Part shown: in pieces, positions 15,696-25,191 of the stretch
Layout of the letters: every line of letters starts with the position of its first letter
Numbering within the stretch: position 1 is the first letter of the stretch
NCBI GenBank assembly: GCA_963789175.1
Contig: CAWBJO010000001.1
Coordinates: 1 to 64,000 of the forward strand
Reading direction: 5' to 3'
Origin: CAWBJO01 sp963789175
GTDB taxonomy: Bacteria > Pseudomonadota > Alphaproteobacteria > Rhizobiales > Aestuariivirgaceae
Length of the DNA: 64,000 nt
The notes under the pieces: model-generated
The model's input: the letters and a program-made list of their open reading frames with translations, nothing else
Databases searched by the model: none
What the model was told of the DNA's origin: nothing
Made by a program: the position numbers and the translations under genes

Positions 15696-17849
15696 TTAAT
15701 TATCCAAAAAGCTCCGGAGCTTCCGGGAGCGGCTCGGGTGCTTGAGCTTCCGTAGGGCCTTCGCCTCGATCTGGCGGATGCGTTCGCGGGTGACCGAGAA
15801 CTGCTGGCCCACCTCCTCCAGCGTATGATCGGTGTTCATGCCGATGCCGAAGCGCATGCGCAGCACGCGCTCCTCGCGCGGCGTGAGCGAGGCGAGGACG
15901 CGCGTCGTCGTCTCGCGCAGGTTCGCCTGGATCGCCGCGTCGATGGGGAGGATGGCGTTCTTGTCCTCGATGAAGTCTCCGAGGTGCGAATCCTCCTCGT
16001 CGCCCACCGGCGTCTCGAGGCTGATCGGCTCCTTGGCGATCTTCATCACCTTGCGCACCTTCTCGAGCGGCATGGAGAGCTTCTCGGCGAGCTCCTCCGG
16101 CGTCGGCTCGCGGCCGATCTCGTGCATCATCTGGCGCGAGGTGCGGACGATCTTGTTGATCGTCTCTATCATGTGGACGGGAATGCGGATGGTGCGCGCC
16201 TGGTCGGCGATCGAGCGGGTGATCGCCTGCCTGATCCACCAGGTCGCATATGTAGAAAATTTATAACCGCGGCGGTACTCGAACTTGTCGACCGCCTTCA
16301 TCAGGCCGATGTTGCCTTCCTGGATGAGGTCGAGGAACTGCAGGCCGCGGTTCGTATATTTCTTGGCGATGGAGATCACGAGACGGAGGTTCGCCTCCAC
16401 CATCTCCTTCTTCGCCTGGCGCGCCTCGCGCTCGCCCTTCTGCACCATGTGGACGATGCGGCGGAACTCGGGGATCTGCAGGCCGGTGTCGGAGGCAAGC
16501 GCGTGGATCTCCTCGCGCAGCGCCCTCACGGTGTCCTTCTCCTCGACGATGAAGCGCTTCCAGCCGAACTTGGCGAGCCTGCCGACGCGGCGCGCCCAGT
16601 TCGGGTCGAGCTCCTCGCCCTGGTACTCCTTGAGGAAGACCTCGCGCGGAATGCGATAGGTCTCGGCCAGGCGCATGATGCGGCCTTCAAGCGAGATGAG
16701 CTGCTTGTTGATGCCGTAGAGCTGGTCGACCAGCGCCTCGATGCGCGCCGGGTTGAGCGACAGGCTCTTCACGTCGGAGATGATCTCCTCGCGGAGCTTC
16801 TTGTAGCGGCGCTCCTGGCTGGTCGACAGCGCCGTCTTCTCGGCGACCTCCTGGTCCTGGAGCTTGCGCAGCGACTTGTAGGTCTTGGCGATGCGGTCGA
16901 AGGTCTCGAGGACCTTCGGCTTCAGCTCCGCCTCCATCGCGGCGAGGGAGACGTTCGTATCCTCTTCGTCCTCGTCGGGCTCCTCCTCGACGCGGGGCGT
17001 GTCGAAATCCTCCGGCGCCAGCACGTCGCCATATTCGGAATCGCGGTTGCGGGCGCGCATCGCCATGGCCTGGCGGCGCTCGCGCGGGCTCTCGGGCCGC
17101 CGCGGCTCGATCTTCTGGACGGGCTTGGCCGCCTCGGGCGCAGCCGGCGCGGCCGGCGCGGCGGCAGGCTGGGCCGGCGCCTGCTTGGCGTCGGGACCGG
17201 CATAGGTCGCCTCCAGGTCGATGATGTCGCGGAGAAGGATCTTCCCCTCGTTCAGCTCGTCGCGCCAGATGATGATGGCCTGGAAGGTGAGCGGGCTTTC
17301 GCACAGGCCCTGGATCATGGCCTCGCGGCCGGCCTCGATGCGCTTGGCTATGGCGATCTCGCCCTCGCGCGACAGGAGCTCGACGGAGCCCATCTCGCGC
17401 AGGTACATGCGCACGGGATCGTCGGTGCGGTCGGTGGGCTCGGAGGTGCGCTCCACCTTCACGGGAACCGCGGACTCGCTGGCCTCGGGCTCGACCGGCG
17501 CGGCCTCCTCGGCCTCCTCCTCGCTGTCGACGACGTTGATGCCCATCTCGGTCAGCATCGCCATCGTGTCCTCGATCTGCTCGGAGGACACCTGCTCGGA
17601 GGGAAGAACGGCATTGAGCTCGTCGTAGGTCACGTAGCCGCGCGCCTTGGCGGCCTTGATCATGCGCTTGACGGCTGCGTCGGTCAGGTCGAGGAGCGGG
17701 GAATCCTGCGATGCGCTCGGGGCTTCCGGCGCATCGGCCTCGTCCTGGACGTCGACGCCGCCCTGCTCTTCGGACGGCTCGCGGATCTGGGAACGCGCTG
17801 CGCTCGCTTTTGCCTTGGCCCCGGCGGGACGCGCGGATGTCTTGGCCAT
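15696..17849 (-). CDS. rpoD: RNA polymerase primary sigma factor RpoD
   Basis: The 717-residue protein is the housekeeping sigma-70. Region 1.1 is at the N-terminus. Region 1.2 has SREGEIAIAKRIEAGRE. An Ala/Pro-rich insert (about 215-245) and an acidic loop (about 290-300) form the non-conserved region. Region 2 has YKFSTYATWWIRQAITR and ARTIRIPVHMIE. Region 4.2 has VTRERIRQIEAKALRKLKHP for -35 recognition. It directs core polymerase to -35/-10 promoters. It lies 137 bases downstream of dnaG on the same strand, the conserved macromolecular-synthesis arrangement. Confidence 0.98.
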   Translation of the reverse strand: MAKTSARPAGAKAKASAARSQIREPSEEQGGVDVQDEADAPEAPSASQDSPLLDLTDAAVKRMIKAAKARGYVTYDELNAVLPSEQVSSEQIEDTMAMLTEMGINVVDSEEEAEEAAPVEPEASESAVPVKVERTSEPTDRTDDPVRMYLREMGSVELLSREGEIAIAKRIEAGREAMIQGLCESPLTFQAIIIWRDELNEGKILLRDIIDLEATYAGPDAKQAPAQPAAAPAAPAAPEAAKPVQKIEPRRPESPRERRQAMAMRARNRDSEYGDVLAPEDFDTPRVEEEPDEDEEDTNVSLAAMEAELKPKVLETFDRIAKTYKSLRKLQDQEVAEKTALSTSQERRYKKLREEIISDVKSLSLNPARIEALVDQLYGINKQLISLEGRIMRLAETYRIPREVFLKEYQGEELDPNWARRVGRLAKFGWKRFIVEEKDTVRALREEIHALASDTGLQIPEFRRIVHMVQKGEREARQAKKEMVEANLRLVISIAKKYTNRGLQFLDLIQEGNIGLMKAVDKFEYRRGYKFSTYATWWIRQAITRSIADQARTIRIPVHMIETINKIVRTSRQMMHEIGREPTPEELAEKLSMPLEKVRKVMKIAKEPISLETPVGDEEDSHLGDFIEDKNAILPIDAAIQANLRETTTRVLASLTPREERVLRMRFGIGMNTDHTLEEVGQQFSVTRERIRQIEAKALRKLKHPSRSRKLRSFLDN

Positions 17850-17986
17850 TCAAGCCCTCTCCAAAGTCAAACTGATTCGCAGGATCACCACGCTACGGGT
17901 TTCGTCCCATGAAGGCCATGGGCGTCCGCCGCGCATCCGATCCCACTCGATAACAAAAATAGTGCCAGTTCGCTGCCAGCAGGCGG

Positions 17987-19939
17987 TCAGGCCACGGGCC
18001 CCTGTGGCCGCCCCGAGGCTTCGCCGAAACCCTCGATCAACGCCTCTTCGCCGGTGGCTGAGCGCAGCTGTTCGCGGATCTCATTGAGAACCTTGAGGTT
18101 TTCGTCCGACGGATCGTGCGCCAGCGAATCTTCCGCCACCTTGAGCTCCCGCGACAACGTCACCGACTTGCGGTGCAACGCGACCATTTGACGGAAGCCG
18201 GTGCGGACATCTTCTGCCGCTGCGTCCGGTAAAGCAAACCACTCCCTGAACCGTTCGAACTGGGTCTCTATGCGTCCGAGGAGCGGCCCGAATCCCTTGC
18301 GGTCTAGGTGGTTACGCAGAAGGTCAGCGTCAAGGCTCGCCTCGAGGGCGGCGATATCTATGATTTCCCTGCGGAGGCTGTCAAGTTCACGACTTGAAAA
18401 TTCGAGCTCGGCGAAGGCCTCGGCGAACTCGTCGAGAAGCCGCGGGTGGTTGACCACGGTGAGCAGGATCAGGCGTTCCCGGCGCTCGGTGGTGAGCCGG
18501 TGGGCGCCCCGCCCCGACAGCGCCTTGAGCTCGGGCGAGGCCGGCGTCACCATTTCCCAGGCCCGCGGCAGGTTCCGCCGCCCGGGCTCGAACCGGCCGC
18601 GCGACCCCGGGGCCCGCAGTGGATAGGCCCATTGGCGGCCGCGGCGCGGGGCGTTTCCGCCCCACAGGGATTGAAGCCGCGCGGCGATCTCGGCGGCGTA
18701 GTGCTGGCGCACCTTGCCGTCGTTGATGCGCTCGACCTCCCGCTCGAGGTCGCGCTCGAAGCGGGCCCGCCGCTCGGGCGTCGACCGGTCGTTGCCGGCG
18801 AGCGCGCGGCGCCAAAGGATCTCGCTCATGGGCTCGGCGGCCTCGATCACCGCTTTCACCGCCTCGGCGCCCTCGCCCTTCAGGAGCTCGTCCGGGTCCT
18901 GGCCGTTGGGGAGGAGCGCAAAGCGCAAGGATCGACCGGGCGCCAGCATCGGCAGCGCCAGGTCGAGCGCGCGGTACGCCGCCTTCAACCCGGCGCCGTC
19001 GCCGTCGAAGCACAGGACGGGTTCGGGCGCGGTGCGCCACAGGAGGGCGAGCTGGTCCTCGGTCAGCGCAGTGCCGAGCGGCGCCACGGCATTGGCCAGC
19101 CCCGCGCGCACCATGGCGATGACGTCCATGTATCCTTCGACCGCGATGATGGAGCCGGTGTCGTGCGCGGCACCGCGGGCCCGGTCGAAATTGTAGAGCA
19201 CGGCGCCCTTGCGGAAGAGTGGCGTTTCCGGCGAGTTCAGGTATTTCGCCGGCGCATCGGGATTGAGGGCCCGGCCGCCGAATGCGATGACGCGGCCGCG
19301 CGGGTCGCGGATCGGGAACATGATGCGGTCGCGGAAGCGGTCGTAGGTGACGGGGACGTCCTCGCCCGTCACGACCAGCCCCGCCTCCTGCACCAGGTCC
19401 GGCGCCACGCCCTTTTCGGCGAGATGGGTCTTCAGCGCATAGCGCTCGTCGGGCGCATAGCCGACGCCGAAATCGGCCTGGACGGCGGCGGAGAGACCGC
19501 GATCGGAAAGATAGCCGCGCGCCTTCGCCCCCTTGGCCTCCTGCAGCTGGCGCAGGAAGAAGGCCTGCGCCAGGTCCATGACATCGTAGAGACTGGTGCG
19601 CTTCGTCTCGCGCTCGCGGTCGGCCTCGGTGACCTTGGGCATCGGCAGGCCCGCATCGCCGGCCAGCCGCTCGACGGCCTCGGGAAACGACAACCCCTCC
19701 TTCTCGACCAGGAAGCGAAAGATGTCTCCCGTGGCCCGGCAGCCGAAGCAGTAGTAGATCCCCTTGCGGTCGTCGGCATGGAAGGACGGCGTCTTCTCGG
19801 TGTGGAACGGGCAGCAAGCCCAGAAGTCGCCGCGCGACGGGGCGGACTTCTTGCGGTCCCACTGCACGCGGCGACCGACGACCGAGGAGACCGGCACGCG
19901 ATTGCGGATGTCGTCGAGGAACTGGGGAGGGAATTTCAT
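17987..19939 (-). CDS. dnaG: DNA primase DnaG
   Basis: The 650-residue protein synthesises RNA primers for DNA replication. The CHC2 zinc domain is at the N-terminus, with Cys43, His46, Cys64 and Cys67 (CPFHTEKTPSF, YYCFGC). The TOPRIM catalytic core follows, with GRVIAFGGRALNPDAPAKYLNSPETPLF, EGYMDVIAM and CFDGDGAGLKAA for metal binding. The C-terminal third is the DnaB-interacting domain. I use the ATG at 19939 (MKFPPQFLDDIRN) because this is the family's standard N-terminus; an upstream GTG would add eight residues. Two DnaA boxes lie upstream. Confidence 0.97.
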   Translation of the reverse strand: MKFPPQFLDDIRNRVPVSSVVGRRVQWDRKKSAPSRGDFWACCPFHTEKTPSFHADDRKGIYYCFGCRATGDIFRFLVEKEGLSFPEAVERLAGDAGLPMPKVTEADRERETKRTSLYDVMDLAQAFFLRQLQEAKGAKARGYLSDRGLSAAVQADFGVGYAPDERYALKTHLAEKGVAPDLVQEAGLVVTGEDVPVTYDRFRDRIMFPIRDPRGRVIAFGGRALNPDAPAKYLNSPETPLFRKGAVLYNFDRARGAAHDTGSIIAVEGYMDVIAMVRAGLANAVAPLGTALTEDQLALLWRTAPEPVLCFDGDGAGLKAAYRALDLALPMLAPGRSLRFALLPNGQDPDELLKGEGAEAVKAVIEAAEPMSEILWRRALAGNDRSTPERRARFERDLEREVERINDGKVRQHYAAEIAARLQSLWGGNAPRRGRQWAYPLRAPGSRGRFEPGRRNLPRAWEMVTPASPELKALSGRGAHRLTTERRERLILLTVVNHPRLLDEFAEAFAELEFSSRELDSLRREIIDIAALEASLDADLLRNHLDRKGFGPLLGRIETQFERFREWFALPDAAAEDVRTGFRQMVALHRKSVTLSRELKVAEDSLAHDPSDENLKVLNEIREQLRSATGEEALIEGFGEASGRPQGPVA

Positions 19940-20002
19940 GTCAGCCGATGCCTTCGTCCTCACTTAACCCGCCGCGCGACCGGCTCGCGAGCCCTCATGC
20001 AG

Positions 20003-20047
20003 TTGTCCACATGGCCGGGACCAATTTTCCAGATTGTGTTATCCACA
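20003..20047. promoter_or_regulatory. Pair of DnaA boxes upstream of dnaG
   Basis: TTGTCCACA (20003-20011) and TTATCCACA (20039-20047) have the same orientation and start 36 bases apart. The second is a perfect consensus DnaA box. They lie in the intergenic region between the divergent dnaG and multicopper oxidase genes, 64-108 bases upstream of the dnaG start. DnaA could couple primase expression, and rpoD behind it, to replication initiation. Confidence 0.6.
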
Positions 20048-20161
20048 GAGCATAGAACAAAACGGGAACATTTCAAACGGCTCCAACGTGTGTTGCAAAC
20101 GAGAAGCATTCGCAATAGCATGCCGGAAAGACACCTTCCGCTACGCTAGGCGACCAAAACC

Positions 20162-21286
20162 ATGTTCCCCACCTTCTCCCGCCGCTCCCTTCTTGGAACG
20201 ATGGCCGCCGGCGCCGCCGGCGGCCTTGCCGTGCCGCGGCCCGCCGCAGCGGCCACGACGGACCAGGCGCATCAGCACGCGGCCGGCGCCGAGACCGCGC
20301 ACCAGCACGGGGCCGCCGGGCATGAGGGAGGCATCAACCACGTGGTCGGCACCGTCGACCATGCCCGAAACGACTTCAGCCCGCACGACATCCTGACGAG
20401 CTTCGACACGGGGACGCTGGTCACCGATCCCGACGGCCGCGTGGTGCGCGAGTGGGAGATCGTCGCCGTCGACAAGGAGGTCGAGGTCGCGCCGGGCATC
20501 ATGTTCCCGGCCTGGACCTTCGGCGGGCGCATTCCGGGGCCGACCTTGCGCTGCAAGGAAGGCGAGCGGCTGCGCATCCGGTTCCAGAACGGCAGCCAGC
20601 ATGCCCATTCGATGCATTTCCACGGCATCCATTCGTGGCGGATGGACGGCGTGCCGGGGGCGGGCCTGGTGCAGAGCGGGGAGATGTTCGAATACGAGTT
20701 CGACGCCTATCCGTTCGGCTGCCATCTCTATCATTGCCACGCCCTGCCCCTGAAGCGCCACATCCACAAGGGGATGTACGGCACCTTCATCATCGATCCC
20801 GATCCGGCGCTGCATCCGGAAGCGGCCGACGTGGCGCGCAGCCGCCTCCTCGGCACCCCGGAGAACGAGCGCATCCAGGAGCTCGTCATGGTGATGAACG
20901 GCTTCGACACCAATTTCGACGACGAGAACGAGTTCTACGCCGTCAACTCCATTCCCTTCGCCTATATCGACCAGCCGATCCGCGTGGACCGGTCACGGCC
21001 GGTGCGCGTCTATCTCGTCAACGTGACGGAGTTCGATCCGATCAACTCCTTCCACCTGCACGCCAACTTCTTCGACTACTTCGACCACGGCACGACGCTG
21101 CAGCCGACGCTGCGCACCATCGACACGGTCATGCAGTGCCAGGGCCAGCGCGGCATCATCGAGATCAACTTCGCGCGCCACGAGCCCGGGCTCTACATGT
21201 TCCACGCCCACCAGTCGGAGTTCGCCGAGCTCGGCTGGATGAGCCACTTCCTGGTCACCGACGCCATGGCGAGCGCGAGCGACTGA
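20162..21286 (+). CDS. Two-domain multicopper oxidase with Tat signal
   Basis: The 374-residue protein has a twin-arginine signal (FSRRSLLGTMAAG) and then a His-rich segment (HQH, HQHG and HEGG within residues 39-60). Two cupredoxin domains follow. Domain 1 has HFHGIHSW (about 150) and YHCHALPLKRHIHKGMYG (about 190-207), giving a type 1 copper site (Cys, His, Met) plus two HxH pairs. Domain 2 has FHLHANFF (about 297) and MFHAHQSEF (about 346), which complete the trinuclear site but lack a type 1 Cys. This is the layout of two-domain oxidases with type 1 copper in the N-terminal domain. The ZIP transporter gene begins inside its stop codon (ATGA-type overlap), so oxidation of a metal before or after transport is a reasonable inference. 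Confidence 0.85.
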   Translation: MFPTFSRRSLLGTMAAGAAGGLAVPRPAAAATTDQAHQHAAGAETAHQHGAAGHEGGINHVVGTVDHARNDFSPHDILTSFDTGTLVTDPDGRVVREWEIVAVDKEVEVAPGIMFPAWTFGGRIPGPTLRCKEGERLRIRFQNGSQHAHSMHFHGIHSWRMDGVPGAGLVQSGEMFEYEFDAYPFGCHLYHCHALPLKRHIHKGMYGTFIIDPDPALHPEAADVARSRLLGTPENERIQELVMVMNGFDTNFDDENEFYAVNSIPFAYIDQPIRVDRSRPVRVYLVNVTEFDPINSFHLHANFFDYFDHGTTLQPTLRTIDTVMQCQGQRGIIEINFARHEPGLYMFHAHQSEFAELGWMSHFLVTDAMASASD

Positions 21287-22434
21287 TGATCGGGCGGCGC
21301 CCCCTCTTCTGGCTCATCCTGCCGCTCGTCGTCCTGGCGGGGATTCTCGCCCTTCTCGTCTACTTCAAGCCGCTCGACGGCCTGACCGCCTCCGCCCCGC
21401 CGGTGGAGCAGCTGAGCGTCGAGAGCACGCGGCTCGAGCCCGGCACGATCACGCTCCAGGTCCGCGCCGACGGTTCGGAGCCGGTCAACGTCGCGCAGGT
21501 GCAGGTCGACGGCGCCTATCGCGGATTCACGGTCGACCCGCCCGGTCCGCTGGCGCGGCTTTCCAAGGCGACCGTCACCATCCCCTATCCGTGGATCGAA
21601 GGCGAAGCGCACCACATCGCGCTGCTCACCGGCACCGGCGCCATCTTCGAGCATACGATCGAGGTCGCCCAGCCGACGCCGCGCTACGAAGCGCCGGCCA
21701 TGACGATGCTGGCGCTGGTCGGCGTCCTGCTCGGCATCGCGCCGGTCGCCGCCGGGATGCTCGCCTATCCGGCGCTGCGCAATGCCGGCGCCGGCACGAT
21801 CCGCTTCGTCCTGGCGCTGACGATCGGCCTCCTCGCCTATCTCTTCATCGACACCATCGGCGAAGGCCTCGAGGCCGCGCACGGCGCGATCGACCGGTTC
21901 AGGGCCGAGACCGCGGTGTGGGTGGCGGCACTCATGACGACGGCGGTCCTCATCGCCATCGGACGGCGGCGCGGCCGGGCGCCGGAGGGCGTGGCGCTCG
22001 CGACGTTCATCGCGCTCGGCATCGGCCTCCACAATCTCGGCGAAGGACTGGCGGTCGGGGCAGCCATCGCGGCGGGCGAAGCGGCGCTGGCGACGTTCCT
22101 CGTCATCGGCTTCACCATCCACAACGTGACCGAAGGCGTCGGGATCGCGACGCCGCTCATCGGCCATCGACCGCGCTTCATCACCTTCGTCGGCCTCGCG
22201 GCGCTCGCCGGACTGCCCGCCGTCGCCGGCGTGTGGCTCGGGGCGCAGGCGGTGAGCCCGTTGTGGACCGCGCTCTCCTTCGGCGTCGGGGCGGGCGCCA
22301 TCCTGCAGGTCATCATCGAGGTCGCGGCGCTGACGGTGCGCCGGGACGGCAAGGGCGCATTCGCCACCGCCTCGGCGATGGGCGGCATCACGCTCGGGCT
22401 GGCGGTCATGTACGCGACGGCGCTCCTCGTCTAG
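21286..22434 (+). CDS. ZIP-family metal transporter with extracytoplasmic N-terminal domain
   Basis: The 382-residue inner-membrane protein begins with one membrane span (about 7-27) and a beta-rich periplasmic domain of about 115 residues. About eight spans of a ZIP permease follow. The transport motifs HNLGEG (about 248) and HNVTEG (about 278) carry the His and Glu residues that bind divalent metal. ZIP proteins import Zn, Fe or Mn; the substrate here is unknown. The ATG overlaps the stop of the multicopper oxidase, so the two are translationally coupled. The N-terminal domain could dock the oxidase. Confidence 0.9.
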   Translation: MIGRRPLFWLILPLVVLAGILALLVYFKPLDGLTASAPPVEQLSVESTRLEPGTITLQVRADGSEPVNVAQVQVDGAYRGFTVDPPGPLARLSKATVTIPYPWIEGEAHHIALLTGTGAIFEHTIEVAQPTPRYEAPAMTMLALVGVLLGIAPVAAGMLAYPALRNAGAGTIRFVLALTIGLLAYLFIDTIGEGLEAAHGAIDRFRAETAVWVAALMTTAVLIAIGRRRGRAPEGVALATFIALGIGLHNLGEGLAVGAAIAAGEAALATFLVIGFTIHNVTEGVGIATPLIGHRPRFITFVGLAALAGLPAVAGVWLGAQAVSPLWTALSFGVGAGAILQVIIEVAALTVRRDGKGAFATASAMGGITLGLAVMYATALLV

Positions 22435-22446
22435 ATTGCCGGCGCA

Positions 22447-23424
22447 ATGCCGTCTCCGTCTTTTTCCAAACCGCCCTGGCTTGCGGCCGCGCCTGCGCTG
22501 TTCCTGCTCCTGTGGTCGGCCGGCTTTCCGGTCGCCAAGATCTGCCTCCAGTACGTCGAGCCCCTGACGTTCCTGGCGCTGCGCTACGCGCTCGTCCTCG
22601 TCATCCTCCTGCCCCTGGTCGTCGCCCTGCGGCCGCCGTGGCCGAAGACGCTACTCGAGTGGCTGCATCTCGCCGTCGTCGGCTTCCTCATCCAGGTCGT
22701 CTATTTCGGCCTGTGCTATCTCGCCTTCGCCATGGGCGAAAAGGCGGGAACGGTGGCACTCATCGTATCGCTGCAGCCGATCCTGGTCGCCCTTTTCGCG
22801 CCGGCGATAACGGGCGAGCAGGTCGGGCTCCAACGCTGGGTCGGCCTCGTCTTCGGGCTTGCCGGTGCGGGGATCGTCATCCTGGTCCGGTCGGCAACCG
22901 AGGTCGCCTCGCCGCTCGGCATCGTCCTCATCTGCGGCGCGCTCCTCGGCATTACGGCGGGAGCGCTCTACGAGAAGCGCTACGGCATCCACCAGCATCC
23001 GGTGACCGCCAACGCCGTGCAGTATGCGGTGGGCTTCGCCGGCACGCTCCCCTTCGCCGCGGCTCTCGAGACGCATGCCATCCAGTGGTCGGGAGGCTTC
23101 GTCGGATCGCTCGCCTATCTGGTGATCGCCAATTCGATCATCTCGATGACGCTGCTGCTCGCCATGATCCGCTACGGCGAGGTCGCCCGGGTGTCGGCCC
23201 TGTTCTTCCTGGTTCCCCCGGTGACCGCTGTGCTGTCGTGGCTGATGCTGAGCGAGCTCATACCGCTCCTCGCCTGGCCGGGGATCCTGCTCGCCGCGAT
23301 CGGCGTGGCGCTGGCGAGCTGGCCTTCACAAAAGGGGCCGCGGCGCGAGGCGATCAGATCAGGAGCGACTTCACCACCGGGCCGGCTTTCGCAAAATCCA
23401 TCCGGCCCGCATGACGCTCCTTGA
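22447..23424 (+). CDS. EamA/DMT-family transporter
   Basis: The 325-residue protein has about ten predicted membrane spans arranged as two EamA repeats (first SAGFPVAKICLQYVEPLTFLALRYAL, second starting near AGALYEKRYGI). Such proteins export metabolites or amino acids, and the substrate is not evident. It starts 12 bases after the ZIP gene and may belong to the same operon. The last 24 codons run over the 3' end of the convergent yqeY-like gene; the tail (SQKGPRREAIRSG...) is hydrophilic and probably not conserved. Confidence 0.9.
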   Translation: MPSPSFSKPPWLAAAPALFLLLWSAGFPVAKICLQYVEPLTFLALRYALVLVILLPLVVALRPPWPKTLLEWLHLAVVGFLIQVVYFGLCYLAFAMGEKAGTVALIVSLQPILVALFAPAITGEQVGLQRWVGLVFGLAGAGIVILVRSATEVASPLGIVLICGALLGITAGALYEKRYGIHQHPVTANAVQYAVGFAGTLPFAAALETHAIQWSGGFVGSLAYLVIANSIISMTLLLAMIRYGEVARVSALFFLVPPVTAVLSWLMLSELIPLLAWPGILLAAIGVALASWPSQKGPRREAIRSGATSPPGRLSQNPSGPHDAP

Positions 23425-23815
23425 GCGCCGCCATCACGCGACCCATGTCCTTCATCCCCTTGGCGCCGAGCTCGGCCACCACCTTGCCGATCTCGGTCTT
23501 CATGGCATCCTCGGAGAGCTGTTGCGGCATGTAGCCCTGGATGATGTCGATCTCGCCTTTCTCCTGGTCGGCGAGATCCTTGCGTCCCGCCTGGGAATAG
23601 GTCGCAAGCGATTCCTGGCGCTGCTTGACCATCTTCACCAGCACTTCGAGAATCTGCGGATCGCTGACGCCCGCGTCGGGACCGGCGGTGCGGTTCTGGA
23701 TGTCGCGATCCTTGATGGCGGCGTTGACGAGCCGCAACGTCGAGATCTTGAGCTTGTCACCGGCCTTCATCGCGTCCTTCAAGTCGCCGTTGATCCTGTC
23801 GCGCAGGCCAGCCAT
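23354..23815 (-). CDS. GatB/YqeY domain protein
   Basis: The 153-residue protein resembles the C-terminal tail domain of the amidotransferase subunit GatB: MAGLRDRINGDLKDAMKAGDKLKISTLRLV, then VKQRQESLATYSQAGRKDLADQE and GYMPQQLSEDAMK. Stand-alone YqeY proteins are widespread and thought to bind tRNA, with no firm function. The ATG at 23815 is preferred since AAAGG lies eight bases upstream, whereas the earlier GTG has no room for a binding site. It diverges from carA, as in many rhizobia. Confidence 0.93.
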   Translation of the reverse strand: MAGLRDRINGDLKDAMKAGDKLKISTLRLVNAAIKDRDIQNRTAGPDAGVSDPQILEVLVKMVKQRQESLATYSQAGRKDLADQEKGEIDIIQGYMPQQLSEDAMKTEIGKVVAELGAKGMKDMGRVMAALKERHAGRMDFAKAGPVVKSLLI

Positions 23816-23961
23816 CGCATTCACCTTTCCATCCCGTCAGTTCGAATCCACCCATACGCCGACCCGCGCCGTCCCGCAACAAGGCCGCCATACTTGACCG
23901 GCCGCATCGGCTCCCATAGGTTCCGCGCGCCCATCGAAACCCCATCCACTGCCGAGCCAGC

Positions 23962-25188
23962 ATGACCGCAACCAAGACCCGCACGGCGGCACGCAGCCGC
24001 ACAACGGCAACCGCCGGGGACGGCGCCTGGGCGAAGCCCGCGGCGACGGGCGTGCTGGTGCTGGCGGACGGCACGGTCATCGAAGCAATAGGCTTCGGCG
24101 CGGAAGGCCAAGCGGTCGGCGAGGTCTGCTTCAATACCGCGATGACCGGCTATCAGGAAATCCTGACCGATCCCTCCTATGCCGGACAGGTCGTCACCTT
24201 CACATTCCCGCACATCGGCAACGTCGGGACGAACGAAGCCGACATCGAGACGGCGAATCTCGCTTCGGCATCGGGAGTCAGGGGCTGCATCGTGCGCGCG
24301 CCGATTACCGAGCCCGCCAACTACCGGGCGACGCGGCATCTCGACGAATGGCTTAAGTCGCGTGGCATCATCGGTCTTTCCGGCATCGACACGCGGGCGC
24401 TCACCACCCGCATCCGCGAGCGCGGCATGCCGAACGCGGTCATCGCGCACCATCCCGATGGCGTCTTCGACCTCGACGCACTGAAGGCGGAGGCTGCCGG
24501 CTGGCCCGGGCTCGAGGGCATGGACCTCGCCAAGGAGGTTTCCGTCACCCAGCGCTACGAGTGGGACGAGACCTTGTGGAGCCCCAAGGACGGTTATGGA
24601 CGCCAGACGGCGCCGCGCCACAAGGTGGTCGCCATCGACTACGGCCTCAAGCGCAACATCCTGCGCTGCCTCGCCGCGGCCGGCTGCCATGTGACGGTGG
24701 TGCCGGCGACGACGTCGGCGGAAGACATCCTGGCGCTGGCGCCGGACGGGGTGTTCCTTTCGAACGGACCCGGCGATCCCGCCGCGACGGGAGTTTATGC
24801 GGTGCCCGTCATCCGCAAGCTCGTCGAGTCGGGCAAGCCCGTGTTCGGAATCTGCCTCGGGCACCAGATGCTCGCCATCGCGCTCGGCGCAAGGACGCGC
24901 AAGATGCACCAGGGCCATCACGGCGCCAACCATCCGGTGAAGGATTTCACGACCGGCAAGGTCGAGATCACGTCGATGAATCACGGCTTCGCGGTCGATC
25001 GCGACAGCCTGCCCGATAGCGTGACCGAGACCCACGTCTCGCTGTTCGACGGCAGCAATTGCGGCATCGCTCTCAAGGACCGACCGGTGTTCTCGGTGCA
25101 GTATCATCCGGAAGCCTCGCCCGGCCCGCAGGACAGCCACTATCTCTTCGAGCGCTTCGTCGCCGACATCGAACGCCAGAAAGGCTGA
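23962..25188 (+). CDS. carA: Carbamoyl phosphate synthase small subunit
   Basis: The 408-residue glutaminase subunit delivers ammonia to CarB for carbamoyl phosphate synthesis, feeding arginine and pyrimidine pathways. After a low-complexity N-terminal extension of about 25 residues, the small-subunit domain begins at VLVLADGTVIEA. The class I amidotransferase domain has the nucleophile Cys in VFGICLGHQMLAIALG and the His/Glu in YHPEASPGPQDS. carB lies more than 8 kb downstream on the same strand rather than adjacent. Confidence 0.98.
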   Translation: MTATKTRTAARSRTTATAGDGAWAKPAATGVLVLADGTVIEAIGFGAEGQAVGEVCFNTAMTGYQEILTDPSYAGQVVTFTFPHIGNVGTNEADIETANLASASGVRGCIVRAPITEPANYRATRHLDEWLKSRGIIGLSGIDTRALTTRIRERGMPNAVIAHHPDGVFDLDALKAEAAGWPGLEGMDLAKEVSVTQRYEWDETLWSPKDGYGRQTAPRHKVVAIDYGLKRNILRCLAAAGCHVTVVPATTSAEDILALAPDGVFLSNGPGDPAATGVYAVPVIRKLVESGKPVFGICLGHQMLAIALGARTRKMHQGHHGANHPVKDFTTGKVEITSMNHGFAVDRDSLPDSVTETHVSLFDGSNCGIALKDRPVFSVQYHPEASPGPQDSHYLFERFVADIERQKG

Positions 25189-25191
25189 CGG

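Noticed and set aside
15825..17912. A 695-residue frame antisense to rpoD
   Set aside because: It is a GC-driven shadow; its composition is Leu/Arg/Asp-biased and it has no family motifs.
18446..20149. A 567-residue frame antisense to dnaG
   Set aside because: Same reason; it also crosses the dnaG promoter region.
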